From: Ensifer aridi
GTDB lineage: Bacteria > Pseudomonadota > Alphaproteobacteria > Rhizobiales > Rhizobiaceae
DNA: 64,000 bases
Reading direction: 5' to 3'
NCBI RefSeq assembly: GCF_002078505.1
Contig: NZ_LUAV01000007.1
Location: forward strand, 124,001-188,000
The notes under the pieces were generated by a model. The model was given only the letters and a program-made list of their open reading frames with translations, did no database searches and was not told the DNA's origin. The first letter of the stretch is position 1; every line of letters begins with the position of its first letter. Positions 54,280 through 61,848 of the stretch are shown here, in pieces. A program made the translations under genes and the position numbers.

Positions 54280-56082
54280 ATGGACCAATTGGCGGATCCG
54301 ATCCAGCGGGCATTTCTCGGCGTCGAGCGCTCGGTCGGCGGCCAGCGCTGGGTCTCGCGGCTGGATCAGGCAGGCCAGAACCGCGCGCTCGCGATCAGTC
54401 AGGTCCATGGCTATTCGGAACTCATCGCCCGCGTGCTCGCCGGCCGTGGCGTGGGGCTGGATGACGCGGCCTCTTTTCTCGACCCGACGCTTCGCTCGCT
54501 CATGCCCGATCCCGACACGCTGACGGATTGCCGAAAGGCGGCGGAGCGGCTGGCAGATGCGATCCGTCGCGGTGAAAAAGTCGTGATATTCGGCGATTAC
54601 GACGTGGATGGCGCGGCTTCCTCGGCGCTGATGGCGCGCTTCCTGCGCCATTTCGGCATTGAGGCCGATATCTATATTCCCGATCGCATCTTCGAAGGCT
54701 ATGGTCCGAACCCGCAAGCGATAGAGCAATTGATCGGCAACGGCGCCAGGCTGATCGTCACCGTCGACTGCGGCACGACAAGCCACGATTCGCTTGCGGT
54801 TGCGGCCGAACGCGGCGTCGACGTCGTAGTCATCGACCACCACCAGGTCGGCTCGAGCCTGCCGCCGTGCCGCGCGCTGGTCAATCCGAATCGCGAGGAC
54901 GATCTGTCGGGGCAGGGGCACCTCTGCGCGGCGGGCGTCGTCTATCTGGTGCTCGTCAACACATTACGAGTACTGCGCCAGCGAGGAGACGGGCGAGCCA
55001 CGTCGTTCGATCTGCTCGCGCAGCTCGACCTCGTCGCACTTGCGACCGTCTGCGATGTGGTGCCGCTCAAAGGCTTGAACCGTGCCTATGTCGTCAAGGG
55101 GCTGATCGCGGCGCGACACATGGGTAATCCGGGTCTCGCCGCTCTCTTGCGCAAGGCCGCCATCGGCGGGCCCGTGACCCCCTATCATCTTGGATTCCTG
55201 ATCGGCCCGCGCATCAATGCTGGCGGGCGCATCGGCGACGCTGCGCTCGGCAGCAGGCTGTTGACACTCGACGATCCTGCCGCCGCGGAAGTCATCGCCA
55301 GCCAGCTCGACGAGCTCAACCGCGAACGCCAGGCGATGGAGGCGGCGATGCTTGCCGAGGCGGAAGCGGAAGTGCTGGCGGAATACGGCACGGGCGAGAA
55401 CGCATCGGTGATCGTGACCGCGCGGGAGAATTGGCATCCGGGCATCGTCGGCCTCATCGCAGCCCGCATTAAGGAAAAATTCCGCCGGCCGGCATTCGCG
55501 ATTGCCTTCGATCCGAACGGCCGCGGGACGGGATCCGGTCGGTCGATCAACGGCTTCGACATGGGCCGGCTCGTTCGTGCAGCCGTCGAGAACGGTCTTC
55601 TCATAAAGGGCGGCGGGCACGCGATGGCCGCCGGACTGACGGTCGAGCGCGCCAAGCTCGGCAGGCTCCGGCAATTCTTCGAAGAGCGCGCCGACGGCAC
55701 CGTGCGTGATCTGGTTGCCGTTCAAAGCCTCAAGGTGGATGGCGCGCTCTCCGCCGCCGGCGCGACGCTCGAGCTTGTCGATCTGCTGGAACAGGCGGGA
55801 CCCTATGGCTCGGGCCATCCGCAGCCGGTCTTCGCCTTTCCGCAACACCGGCTGCGAGACAGCCGGCTCGTCGGCGCCAATCATGTGAAGGTGACACTAG
55901 AGGGTCAGGACGGTAGCCGCATCGACGGCATCGCCTTCCGAGCGATCGAAACGCCGCTCGGCGATTTCCTGCTCGGCAGCCGCGGCTCGACGGTCCACAT
56001 TGCGGGTTGCCTGTCGGCGGACCTCTGGCAGGGAACGCGCCGCGTTCAACTGCGCGTCACGGACGCCGCGAGAGCGAACTGA
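54280..56082 (+). CDS. recJ: Single-stranded-DNA-specific exonuclease RecJ
   Basis: 600 residues. DHH-superfamily motifs: FGDYDVDGAASSAL (motif I), VDCGTT (II), VVIDHHQVG (III, the DHH) and LATVCDVVPL (IV); the DHHA1 domain has KGGGHAMAAGLTVE, and a C-terminal OB domain follows. It is a 5'-3' ssDNA exonuclease for recombination and mismatch repair. The ATG at 54280 (GGCAGGCAGC) gives the family N-terminus. It is 132 bp after hom. Confidence 0.95.
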   Translation: MDQLADPIQRAFLGVERSVGGQRWVSRLDQAGQNRALAISQVHGYSELIARVLAGRGVGLDDAASFLDPTLRSLMPDPDTLTDCRKAAERLADAIRRGEKVVIFGDYDVDGAASSALMARFLRHFGIEADIYIPDRIFEGYGPNPQAIEQLIGNGARLIVTVDCGTTSHDSLAVAAERGVDVVVIDHHQVGSSLPPCRALVNPNREDDLSGQGHLCAAGVVYLVLVNTLRVLRQRGDGRATSFDLLAQLDLVALATVCDVVPLKGLNRAYVVKGLIAARHMGNPGLAALLRKAAIGGPVTPYHLGFLIGPRINAGGRIGDAALGSRLLTLDDPAAAEVIASQLDELNRERQAMEAAMLAEAEAEVLAEYGTGENASVIVTARENWHPGIVGLIAARIKEKFRRPAFAIAFDPNGRGTGSGRSINGFDMGRLVRAAVENGLLIKGGGHAMAAGLTVERAKLGRLRQFFEERADGTVRDLVAVQSLKVDGALSAAGATLELVDLLEQAGPYGSGHPQPVFAFPQHRLRDSRLVGANHVKVTLEGQDGSRIDGIAFRAIETPLGDFLLGSRGSTVHIAGCLSADLWQGTRRVQLRVTDAARAN

Positions 56083-56158
56083 GTCGGGCGCGCGCAAAGT
56101 TGCGACGCCTAATCAGCAGCTTGCTAAGCGTATTTGAATAATTGATGAAGCAGGAAGA

Positions 56159-56234
56159 TGGCACGCCCAACGGGACTCGAACCCGTGTTTCCGCCGTGAA
56201 AGGGCGGCGTCCTAGACCGCTAGACGATGGGCGC
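56159..56234 (-). tRNA. tRNA-Glu (anticodon TTC), copy 1
   Basis: 76 nt with encoded CCA. Acceptor GCGCCCA/TGGGCGT (G1-T72 wobble), anticodon loop CTTTCAC giving TTC, T-arm ACGGG-TTCGAGT-CCCGT. The sequence is identical to copies at 58986 and 59235. Its promoter (minus strand CTTGCG 56278-56273, 17 bp, CTATAA 56255-56250) lies just upstream. Confidence 0.96.
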
Positions 56235-56249
56235 CCAAGACGAGGTGGC

Positions 56250-56278
56250 TTATAGAGAGCGCTTTGGATTCCCGCAAG
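56250..56278 (-). promoter_or_regulatory. Promoter of tRNA-Glu copy 1
   Basis: Minus strand CTTGCG, 17 bp spacer, CTATAA, with a GC-rich discriminator after it. The same box pair with the same spacing precedes copies at 58986 (59077-59105) and 59235 (59326-59354). Confidence 0.75.
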
Positions 56279-56370
56279 TGAGCAACAGCCGCAAAGTCGA
56301 TTTTTTCTTCGGAAAACGTCGTGAAACGAAGCCACATGCCCTGCGGCACAGTTTTACCGCGTGCGTTACG

Positions 56371-56414
56371 AAGAGGATGGTACGCCCAACGGGTGTACCA
56401 CCCTCTTTGTTTTT
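56371..56414 (+). terminator. Hairpin carrying a tRNA-Glu(CTC) 3'-end fragment, terminator-like
   Basis: Arms AAGAGG-A-TGGTAC (56371-56383) and GTACCA-C-CCTCTT (56395-56407) form 12 pairs with one mismatch around an 11-base loop; TGTTTTTGC follows. The left arm and loop (56377-56393) equal the last 17 bases of the tRNA-Glu(CTC) region, so the hairpin may be a relic attachment site rather than a terminator for any gene. Confidence 0.5.
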
Positions 56415-56819
56415 GCTACTCGGATGAAACAGGCCGAATGACGTTCACAGCCTTTGAAGAAAATCTTCCCCTCGCGGCGATCGCCGCCTGATTCTCTCGC
56501 CCAATGAAAAGGCGCTATCCCGTAGACTGGAAGTCCACCCGGGTTCACCCGGTGCTGATCGCACTCGATAAGGAATTAAATGGCAGACGCCTGCATCCGA
56601 CGCTGATTCGTGCATTCGAGAGCCGATCGGACATCATCGCTGATCACGTCTCGTCCATTCGCCATATTCCTGGCGAAGCGCATGGCAGCCGGAAAGGCCT
56701 CAAATCACGATTGAAGGGCGCGTTTCAGCGGGACATGGAACTTCTTTTCAGGCGAGTTGGAAGACCTAGTAAATTCAATAGCACCAGCCTGAATTTGCGC
56801 CGCGGCCTTTCAATTGCCT

Positions 56820-56890
56820 GCAGGCCCGGGAATCGAATCCGGTCTTTCGCGGTTCTGAGCCATGTGTCTTACCAGTTGCCCTGCCTGCGT
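56820..56890 (-). tRNA. Degenerate tRNA-like sequence (possible phage- or island-type tRNA or tRNA pseudogene)
   Basis: The minus strand shows a 6 bp acceptor stem (GCAGGC/GCCTGC, first pair mismatched), a D-loop-like AACTGGTAAGA, an anticodon arm CATGG/CCGCG with loop CTCAGAA (would read CAG), and a T-arm CCGGA-TTCGATT-CCCGG with one mismatch. The D stem is poor and CCA is not encoded. Too many signature parts line up for pure chance, but function is doubtful. Confidence 0.4.
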
Positions 56891-56968
56891 TGCGACTTGG
56901 TTGGGTTTGGACGCTCTCCCCCCGGCGGCCGCCCAGTTTTACTCGCATTCGCGTCGCCAAAATGCGGG

Positions 56969-57205
56969 ATGGATAAAGCAGGCCTCGCATTTCTGGCGCT
57001 TATAGTTGTGCTCATCGCTATCGTGATGAGCATCCTCGTAGTCGATCGAACCCCAGTAGACGTACCTCCGAATAGGCCTGGATTTGTTCCTACGAACCAA
57101 GTCGAACTGTGGAATGCGAAGCGTCCCCACTGCATAGCGGCCATCGGGGGTGGTCGGGCGGGAACAACGAGGCCTCTGGGTGGGTTGCTAGAGCATGGTA
57201 GCTAA
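56969..57205 (+). CDS. Small single-pass membrane protein, unknown function
   Basis: 78 residues if started at the ATG at 56969: MDKAGLAFLALIVVLIAIVM forms one strong N-terminal TM helix (about 5-24), followed by a Pro-rich polar tail. The open frame continues upstream to 56504, but that part (233 residues in all) is of poor coding character and crosses the tRNA-like sequence. It overlaps the next small ORF by 11 bp. Not recognised; lies in the putative relic. Confidence 0.4.
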   Translation: MDKAGLAFLALIVVLIAIVMSILVVDRTPVDVPPNRPGFVPTNQVELWNAKRPHCIAAIGGGRAGTTRPLGGLLEHGS

Positions 57206-57341
57206 CCCAAACCACATTATGATTCTCGTTTTGATAGCCATGGTCGTCTCAGTCATCAGCATACTTGCCTTCAAGTACGCTGATAATTCGTTGGGAAATA
57301 CACCTATCGCGGCAACTGCCGAACAACTTTCCGAAGACTAG
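57195..57341 (+). CDS. Small single-pass membrane protein, unknown function (48 residues)
   Basis: Reads MVANPNHIMILVLIAMVVSV ... through KYADNSLGN to a stop at 57339: one TM helix (about 9-27) and a short acidic tail. It starts inside the end of the previous ORF, which also begins with an Ile/Val/Leu-rich TM helix, suggesting a tandem pair of related small membrane proteins. No clear ribosome site; coupling to the upstream ORF is possible. Confidence 0.4.
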   Translation: MVANPNHIMILVLIAMVVSVISILAFKYADNSLGNTPIAATAEQLSED

Positions 57342-58127
57342 GATATCGCAGGATCTTGGGCGCATTTCTCCTATGCGCCGAGTGTGAACCTTCGGAGCGT
57401 CCGGCGAGTGTTGAGACGACGCGCCCTAGCAAACCCGCACCAGTCGCAAGTGGTTGACAAGTTCATACCTCTCGCCTCCCTGCTTTTCTTCGGTGAGCGA
57501 GTCGCCGGCCCACGAGGGGGGCATTAGATGCGAGTGATCGCGAGCTTTCCGCAACGCTTCAAAGCAAACGGCGACCTCCGGGTGCTCAGCATTTTCGAGT
57601 TCGACAGTAGGAATCACCGATCATCCAGCCAGGAAATTGGCAAGACACGCCTAGGCGGGGAGTGGTGAATTCTCCCCTAACGCCCGGTCCGTCGCAAGCG
57701 GCGGAGAGAACGCGTAGATCAGAGCATCGCAGCCGAGCCCGCATGATTGCCATTTCGTCGGCCGCACCCATCTCGGGCAGCTCCGGCCGATCAGGCCGAT
57801 GAAGTCTCGGATGCGCATATCCGGGCCATGCTTCTCTATCAGCCGCGCGACGTCATAGCGTCCCTTCCTGCGTCATTCGCTGCAGATCAGGACTATGTGG
57901 GGCAGGGTGAAGTCAGCAAGCGTTTTCGGTTTCTCAGGCTTGGCTGATCCTCGTCGTTGAGGTGCAAAGATTGCCCCATCTCGTGGAAGCGCCCGCAGCG
58001 TGACCGGCGTGTTCCTGATGTTCTCGTCGTCCGAACGTCAATGCAGCTGATTTGCGCATTTTGCTTACGAGATTAAATGCGGTGCAACTAATCGGTGTAA
58101 GCATTCTCTCCGGTGTTGGAGAGGGTG
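57342..58127. other. Relic interior with no convincing gene
   Basis: About 790 bp. Short ORFs on both strands (for example a minus-strand GTG-started 63-residue ORF at 57426-57617, and a plus-strand 66-residue ORF at 57747-57947) have no recognisable domains or good ribosome sites. Base composition is mixed. Most likely decayed DNA. Confidence 0.5.
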
Positions 58128-58496
58128 ATGAACTGGCCTGGAGCACGATTCAAACACATATTTTTTTCCACAGGGCCCATGGCCCGACTGGAGTACTGCA
58201 TTGGTAAACTCGTGCTGGCGTTTGTCGCGAGCCTCACGCTGTATGCCTCAAAGTACGATCCAAGCTACACGCTCGTGATCGGTTGCCTTCTTGCGACTGG
58301 CATCTATGCGGCGTTTTGCAGCCTTCGCAGGCTCAAGGACATAGGTGTCACTAACATCAATGCCGGCTTTATGTTTCTTCTCGGAGGATATGTCGCGAGC
58401 AACGGTCTCGCGAACGTAAAGCCGGTCTTCGGCCTTGTTGCTGGACTGCTTGTGCTGGTATTTCTTCTGCTTGCTCCCAGCGCGAACGACAACTAA
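58128..58496 (+). CDS. DUF805-like small membrane protein
   Basis: 122 residues: MNWPGARFKHIFFSTGPMARLEYCIGKL resembles the DUF805 N-terminus, then TM segments about 26-41, 48-66, 83-97 and 100-115, with the family's RRLKDIG loop between TM2 and TM3 (about 66-72). GGAGAGGGTG directly precedes the ATG at 58128. DUF805 proteins are multi-pass membrane proteins of unknown role, common on accessory DNA. It is the best-formed gene in the putative relic. Confidence 0.65.
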   Translation: MNWPGARFKHIFFSTGPMARLEYCIGKLVLAFVASLTLYASKYDPSYTLVIGCLLATGIYAAFCSLRRLKDIGVTNINAGFMFLLGGYVASNGLANVKPVFGLVAGLLVLVFLLLAPSANDN

Positions 58497-58640
58497 TACG
58501 TCCCCAGGCTTTGAGTCTCCCGAACATCATCTCAAGGCGACCTCGCTCACTGCAAACTAAAACGGATCAATTGGATAACTGAGCAATCGCAGCTTGACTG
58601 TAGTGAGGCAAGCAAAGTCGGAGAGATGCCGTGAAATGGC

Positions 58641-58829
58641 TTGAGCCTCGGGAGCCAGTCCGGAATTTTATGGACATACTTGCTGGCTTGGGAATTGGAA
58701 CTTGCACTTGAAACCGGGCCCGGACATCCCCTTTACCAAACCAGGGCGAAGCTGATCGCCCGTAGGTTTGACTGCGACGACGCTCTCTATCAGCTCGAGG
58801 ACGGACGGGTATTGGGACAATCCCTATAA
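58641..58829 (+). CDS. Short hypothetical protein, probably a fragment
   Basis: About 62 residues from a TTG. The part GPGHPLYQTRAKLIARR and DDALYQLEDGRV looks like a family of short rhizobial proteins with a HPL ... AIARR ... DDVLF.LDDGR pattern, from memory. The beginning is not conserved-looking and the end lacks the usual hydrophobic close, so it may be a truncated gene beside the tRNA-Glu(CTC) end. Confidence 0.35.
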   Translation: MSLGSQSGILWTYLLAWELELALETGPGHPLYQTRAKLIARRFDCDDALYQLEDGRVLGQSL

Positions 58830-58851
58830 GTATTTTGATTTCTTTGAAGCA

Positions 58852-58926
58852 TGGTACGCCCAACGGGACTCGAACCCGTGTTACCGCCGTGAGAGGGCGG
58901 CGTCCTGACCGCTAGACGATGGGCGC
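58852..58926 (-). tRNA. tRNA-Glu (anticodon CTC)
   Basis: 75 nt with encoded CCA. Anticodon loop CTCTCAC gives CTC (reads GAG). It is like the TTC copies but has a one-base shorter D-arm region, a GGTAA T-arm edge and discriminator A instead of G. It lacks the CTTGCG/CTATAA promoter of the TTC copies. Its 3' end is the right-hand copy of the 17 bp direct repeat. Confidence 0.94.
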
Positions 58927-58985
58927 TTACAGACGAGTAATGACCAGCACCATACTATGAAAAAGAATGGATGCGAAAGAGGGAA

Positions 58986-59061
58986 TGGCACGCCCAACGG
59001 GACTCGAACCCGTGTTTCCGCCGTGAAAGGGCGGCGTCCTAGACCGCTAGACGATGGGCGC
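58986..59061 (-). tRNA. tRNA-Glu (anticodon TTC), copy 2
   Basis: Identical over 76 nt to the copy at 56159, with the same promoter (minus strand CTTGCG 59105-59100, 17 bp, CTATAA 59082-59077). The shared upstream sequence shows duplication of the whole promoter-tRNA unit. Confidence 0.96.
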
Positions 59062-59076
59062 CCAAGACAAGGCGGC

Positions 59077-59105
59077 TTATAGAGAGAGCTTGGGGTCCAC
59101 GCAAG
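59077..59105 (-). promoter_or_regulatory. Promoter of tRNA-Glu copy 2
   Basis: Minus strand CTTGCG, 17 bp, CTATAA, as for copy 1; the spacer sequence is partly conserved. Confidence 0.7.
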
Positions 59106-59234
59106 TGACCGGAAGCAATTATTTTGACTTTTCTACGGATCTAAGAAGACTGCCTCTGGTGCGCCCGCCCCAAGCAAGCATAGCGGCCACACCACCAGGC
59201 GCAGCAAAGTATCCATAAGTATAGGAGAGGAAAA

Positions 59235-59310
59235 TGGCACGCCCAACGGGACTCGAACCCGTGTTTCCGCCGTGAAAGGGCGGCGTCCTAGACCGCTAGA
59301 CGATGGGCGC
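59235..59310 (-). tRNA. tRNA-Glu (anticodon TTC), copy 3
   Basis: Identical over 76 nt to the other two TTC copies; promoter at 59326-59354. It is the first copy in the direction of transcription. Confidence 0.96.
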
Positions 59311-59325
59311 CCAAGACAGGGCGGC

Positions 59326-59354
59326 TTATAGATAGGGCTTTGGGTTCCCGCAAG
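59326..59354 (-). promoter_or_regulatory. Promoter of tRNA-Glu copy 3
   Basis: Minus strand CTTGCG, 17 bp, CTATAA, followed by the GCC-rich discriminator shared by all three TTC units. Confidence 0.7.
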
Positions 59355-59455
59355 GGGCAAATTGATTTTTTCTCAGAAAAACAACTACAGCTCGACCATG
59401 TCGAGCGCCGCTAGCCGACGCTGCCTAGCTGCCGCGCCGTAAACGACCGCCGCGA

Positions 59456-60811
59456 TCAGCCCTTGCGGCGGCGGCAGCGCCAGTTCCAGTCCCGTTGCGG
59501 GCCGATGTCGATATGCACCGATTCGGTGTGACAATAGGTGCCGACGCCGCCGCGGCCCGGAATGCTGCGCAGGAAATCGGCAAGCTCCCATTTGCTGACG
59601 CCCTGCACCTGGATATCGGCCGCTTCGCAGCGCGTATGGAGAGACTGGCGCTTGCGGCTGACCTTGATGGCGCGCAGCCCCGACGTGACCATGACCTTGC
59701 GGCCGTAGTGACTTTCCACCGTCTTCAACATGTCGAGCAGCGCCGGCTTGAAGCAGCCCGTCTCCACCTTCTCCGTCTGCAGGATCAGCCCGTTCGGAGC
59801 AAGGCGGGCGAGCCCGGAGAGATTCGCCACCTCGACCGGTGCGTCGCCCTCGTCGGCCGCGTGGTCCTCGTGCTCCATGTTGAAGAGTGGGTTCATCTTG
59901 ACCCCGGGCAGTGACGTGTAGGCGAGGGAGGCGACCTGCGGCTCGCGCGCATTGCTGATGGTGATCGTCTTCTTGTCGGCTACTTGCACCTCGCGTTCCG
60001 TGCCGCCGCGCGGCTTTTCCTTGCGCTTCGCGGCGAAGAGGCTTGCAAGCGTCCAGCCCTTTTTGGTCTCCGGCGCTTGTTTCTCCGGCTCGCCCGGTTC
60101 GGCCGCTTGCGCAGTGCCCGCCGGGGGCGGTGGCACTTGCGCGACGGAGGCGACCTCCACGGTCTGCAAGGGTGATGAGGCGGCGCCGGACAACGCCGCC
60201 TGAGCGCTTAGAGGTAGCGGAACCGCCGAGGGGACCTCGTTATAGGCCATGGTCTCCGGGACGGTTGAGGTGGGCGCCGCCGTCTGCACTGCGGCTGGAG
60301 CTTCGTTGCCGGCACCTTCCTGCGGCTGAAGGGCCGGCTGCTCGTCTGCGGCCTGTCCGCCGTTGAAAAGGCTGTTGCTTGTGGCATTCACCGTCGGCCG
60401 GGCATTTCCGCCCGGCGTCGCCCCTGAAGTCTGGCTTGGGTCGGCAGCATTTGCCGCGGCGCGCGCGGGCGGCGATTGGCCGTAGATGCTTGAAGACGTG
60501 GCGTTGAGGGCGGTGCTCTGCATCGTCAGCCCCTGCTGCAGGGCTGCGGCGTCCTGCCCGGATCCCGCCGTAGGCCCCGCTGTCTGTTCGCTCGCCGAAT
60601 CGGTCGCCGCGACTTGCTCGCCCGGCGCCTCACCTTCGGTTTCAGACGCCGCCGTTTGCGCTTCTGCGGTTATCTGCTGCGATTGGGAAGAATTCAGAGC
60701 TTCGCCGTCGGCGACGGCCGACACGCAACCAGCCAATGCAAAAAGTGCTACAGACAATGCTGCCGCACGTCCGACGGACAGGAACCCGTAACCCGATTCC
60801 AGAAGTTGCAA
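59456..60811 (-). CDS. YcbK/peptidase M15_3-like lipoprotein with a long disordered linker
   Basis: 451 residues. A lipoprotein signal (LFALAGC, Cys near residue 29) is followed by about 280 residues of Ser/Ala/Gln/Pro-rich linker with two similar NATS.S segments (LNATSSSIYG and VNATSNSLFNGG), then a C-terminal M15_3/DUF882 domain (about 350-445). Conserved residues are VTSGLRAIKVS, the His and Asp of LHTRCEAADIQV, and VHIDIG. Such domains cut or bind peptidoglycan cross-links. The start is a TTG at 60811. The two repeats suggest linker growth by duplication. Confidence 0.85.
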   Translation of the reverse strand: MQLLESGYGFLSVGRAAALSVALFALAGCVSAVADGEALNSSQSQQITAEAQTAASETEGEAPGEQVAATDSASEQTAGPTAGSGQDAAALQQGLTMQSTALNATSSSIYGQSPPARAAANAADPSQTSGATPGGNARPTVNATSNSLFNGGQAADEQPALQPQEGAGNEAPAAVQTAAPTSTVPETMAYNEVPSAVPLPLSAQAALSGAASSPLQTVEVASVAQVPPPPAGTAQAAEPGEPEKQAPETKKGWTLASLFAAKRKEKPRGGTEREVQVADKKTITISNAREPQVASLAYTSLPGVKMNPLFNMEHEDHAADEGDAPVEVANLSGLARLAPNGLILQTEKVETGCFKPALLDMLKTVESHYGRKVMVTSGLRAIKVSRKRQSLHTRCEAADIQVQGVSKWELADFLRSIPGRGGVGTYCHTESVHIDIGPQRDWNWRCRRRKG

Positions 60812-61066
60812 CGCCTTATCCCCGCTCTCCGTGCACGCCCGAGGCTTTGCCAGGGCATGCCTTAAGTCCTCAGTCCCGAGACATGTTCACGGAACAGCAA
60901 TAACTTTTTCTCGCGGTGAGCAGATGGCTCGCCACGGGAAGGTCAGGCAAAGTAAAGGGCTTCTCCCCGCAAGTGACGACGAAGCAGAGCCCCGTTTCAA
61001 CATCTGGCGCGGCAAGGTAACGAACGCCACGTGATTTGTAAACCTGCACTAACCTATTTCAGCTTC
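60812..61066. other. Intergenic region upstream of the M15_3 gene
   Basis: About 250 bp. It should contain the promoter of the lipoprotein gene. A plus-strand ORF (60831-61034) was considered and rejected. No repeat or RNA was recognised. Confidence 0.35.
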
Positions 61067-61105
61067 GCAAAATAAATGCAAAGGCCCGGCACTTGGCCGG
61101 GCCTT
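61067..61105 (-). terminator. Terminator of gloA
   Basis: Perfect 10 bp stem AAGGCCCGGC/GCCGGGCCTT with a 5-base loop (61081-61105); on the minus strand it is followed by TGCATTTATTTTG. It lies 109 bp after the gloA stop. Confidence 0.7.
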
Positions 61106-61213
61106 AAGATCGTTACTGTGATTCTGATCCTGCCGCGCCGGCTTTTGGTGCCTGCGCCGCACGGCAAGGCCGACGGCACTGTTTGACCGTAGCCGTCTGC
61201 AATTGCGCGAAGC

Positions 61214-61654
61214 TTACCAGGCGCCGGTGTTGGCCATTGAGGCCCACGGTTCGCGGACGGACAGGTGCTCGCCTTTCTGCAGGATCTCGATGGAGATGCC
61301 GTCGGGCGAGCGAACGAAGGCCATATGGCCGTCGCGCGGCGGACGATTGATGGTGACGCCGCTGTCCATCAGGTGCTGGCAGAAGGCGTAGATATCATCG
61401 ACCTCATAGGCGAGGTGGCCGAAATTGCGGCCGCCGGTATATTCCTCCGGGTCCCAATTATAGGTGAGTTCGAGGCAGGGAGATGATTCGCTCTTCGCGC
61501 GGGCGAGATCGCCCGGGGCGGCGAGAAACACGAGCGTGAAGCGGCCCTTTTCGTTTTCGTATCGACGGATCTCCTCGAGACCGAAAAGCTTGCAATAGAA
61601 GTGAAGAGCCTGGTCCAGGTCTTTGACGCGAACCATCGTATGCAGATAACGCAT
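61214..61654 (-). CDS. gloA: Lactoylglutathione lyase (glyoxalase I)
   Basis: 146 residues, one VOC-fold unit pair. The metal ligands are visible: His5 (RYLHTMVRV), Glu in CLELTYNW, His in FGHLAYEVDD and Glu in ISIEILQKG. It turns the methylglyoxal-glutathione hemithioacetal into S-lactoylglutathione. It is divergent from the cold-shock gene across 194 bp. Confidence 0.94.
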   Translation of the reverse strand: MRYLHTMVRVKDLDQALHFYCKLFGLEEIRRYENEKGRFTLVFLAAPGDLARAKSESSPCLELTYNWDPEEYTGGRNFGHLAYEVDDIYAFCQHLMDSGVTINRPPRDGHMAFVRSPDGISIEILQKGEHLSVREPWASMANTGAW

Positions 61655-61848
61655 TTGGATTGTCCCTGTTTTGCAGAAGATGGCGTATACTTAAGCCACA
61701 GCAAGCTAGAGGCAAGGCTGCGTCCCCATAAACGACCCCGGCCAAAATATGTCGAGGGACTTGCGCATGCGCGGCGGGACGATGTTATTCTGGTCCATAA
61801 GAATCAGTTAACCGTATCGAGAGTTGCGCGTAACGAGGGGCTGGGAGA

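Larger units (their letters stand above)
56377..58867. mobile_element. Putative relic of a tRNA-Glu(CTC)-integrated element
   Basis: The 17 bp at 56377-56393 (ATGGTACGCCCAACGGG) is repeated directly at 58851-58867, where it is the 3' end of tRNA-Glu(CTC). The TTC copies differ from it at one base (GGCAC), so the match is specific. The 2.5 kb between is atypical: less GC-rich, mostly non-coding or fragmentary, with a degenerate tRNA-like sequence, small membrane-protein ORFs and orphan ORFs. This is the pattern left by site-specific integration into a tRNA 3' end. No integrase is present, so if it was an element it has decayed. Confidence 0.5.
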
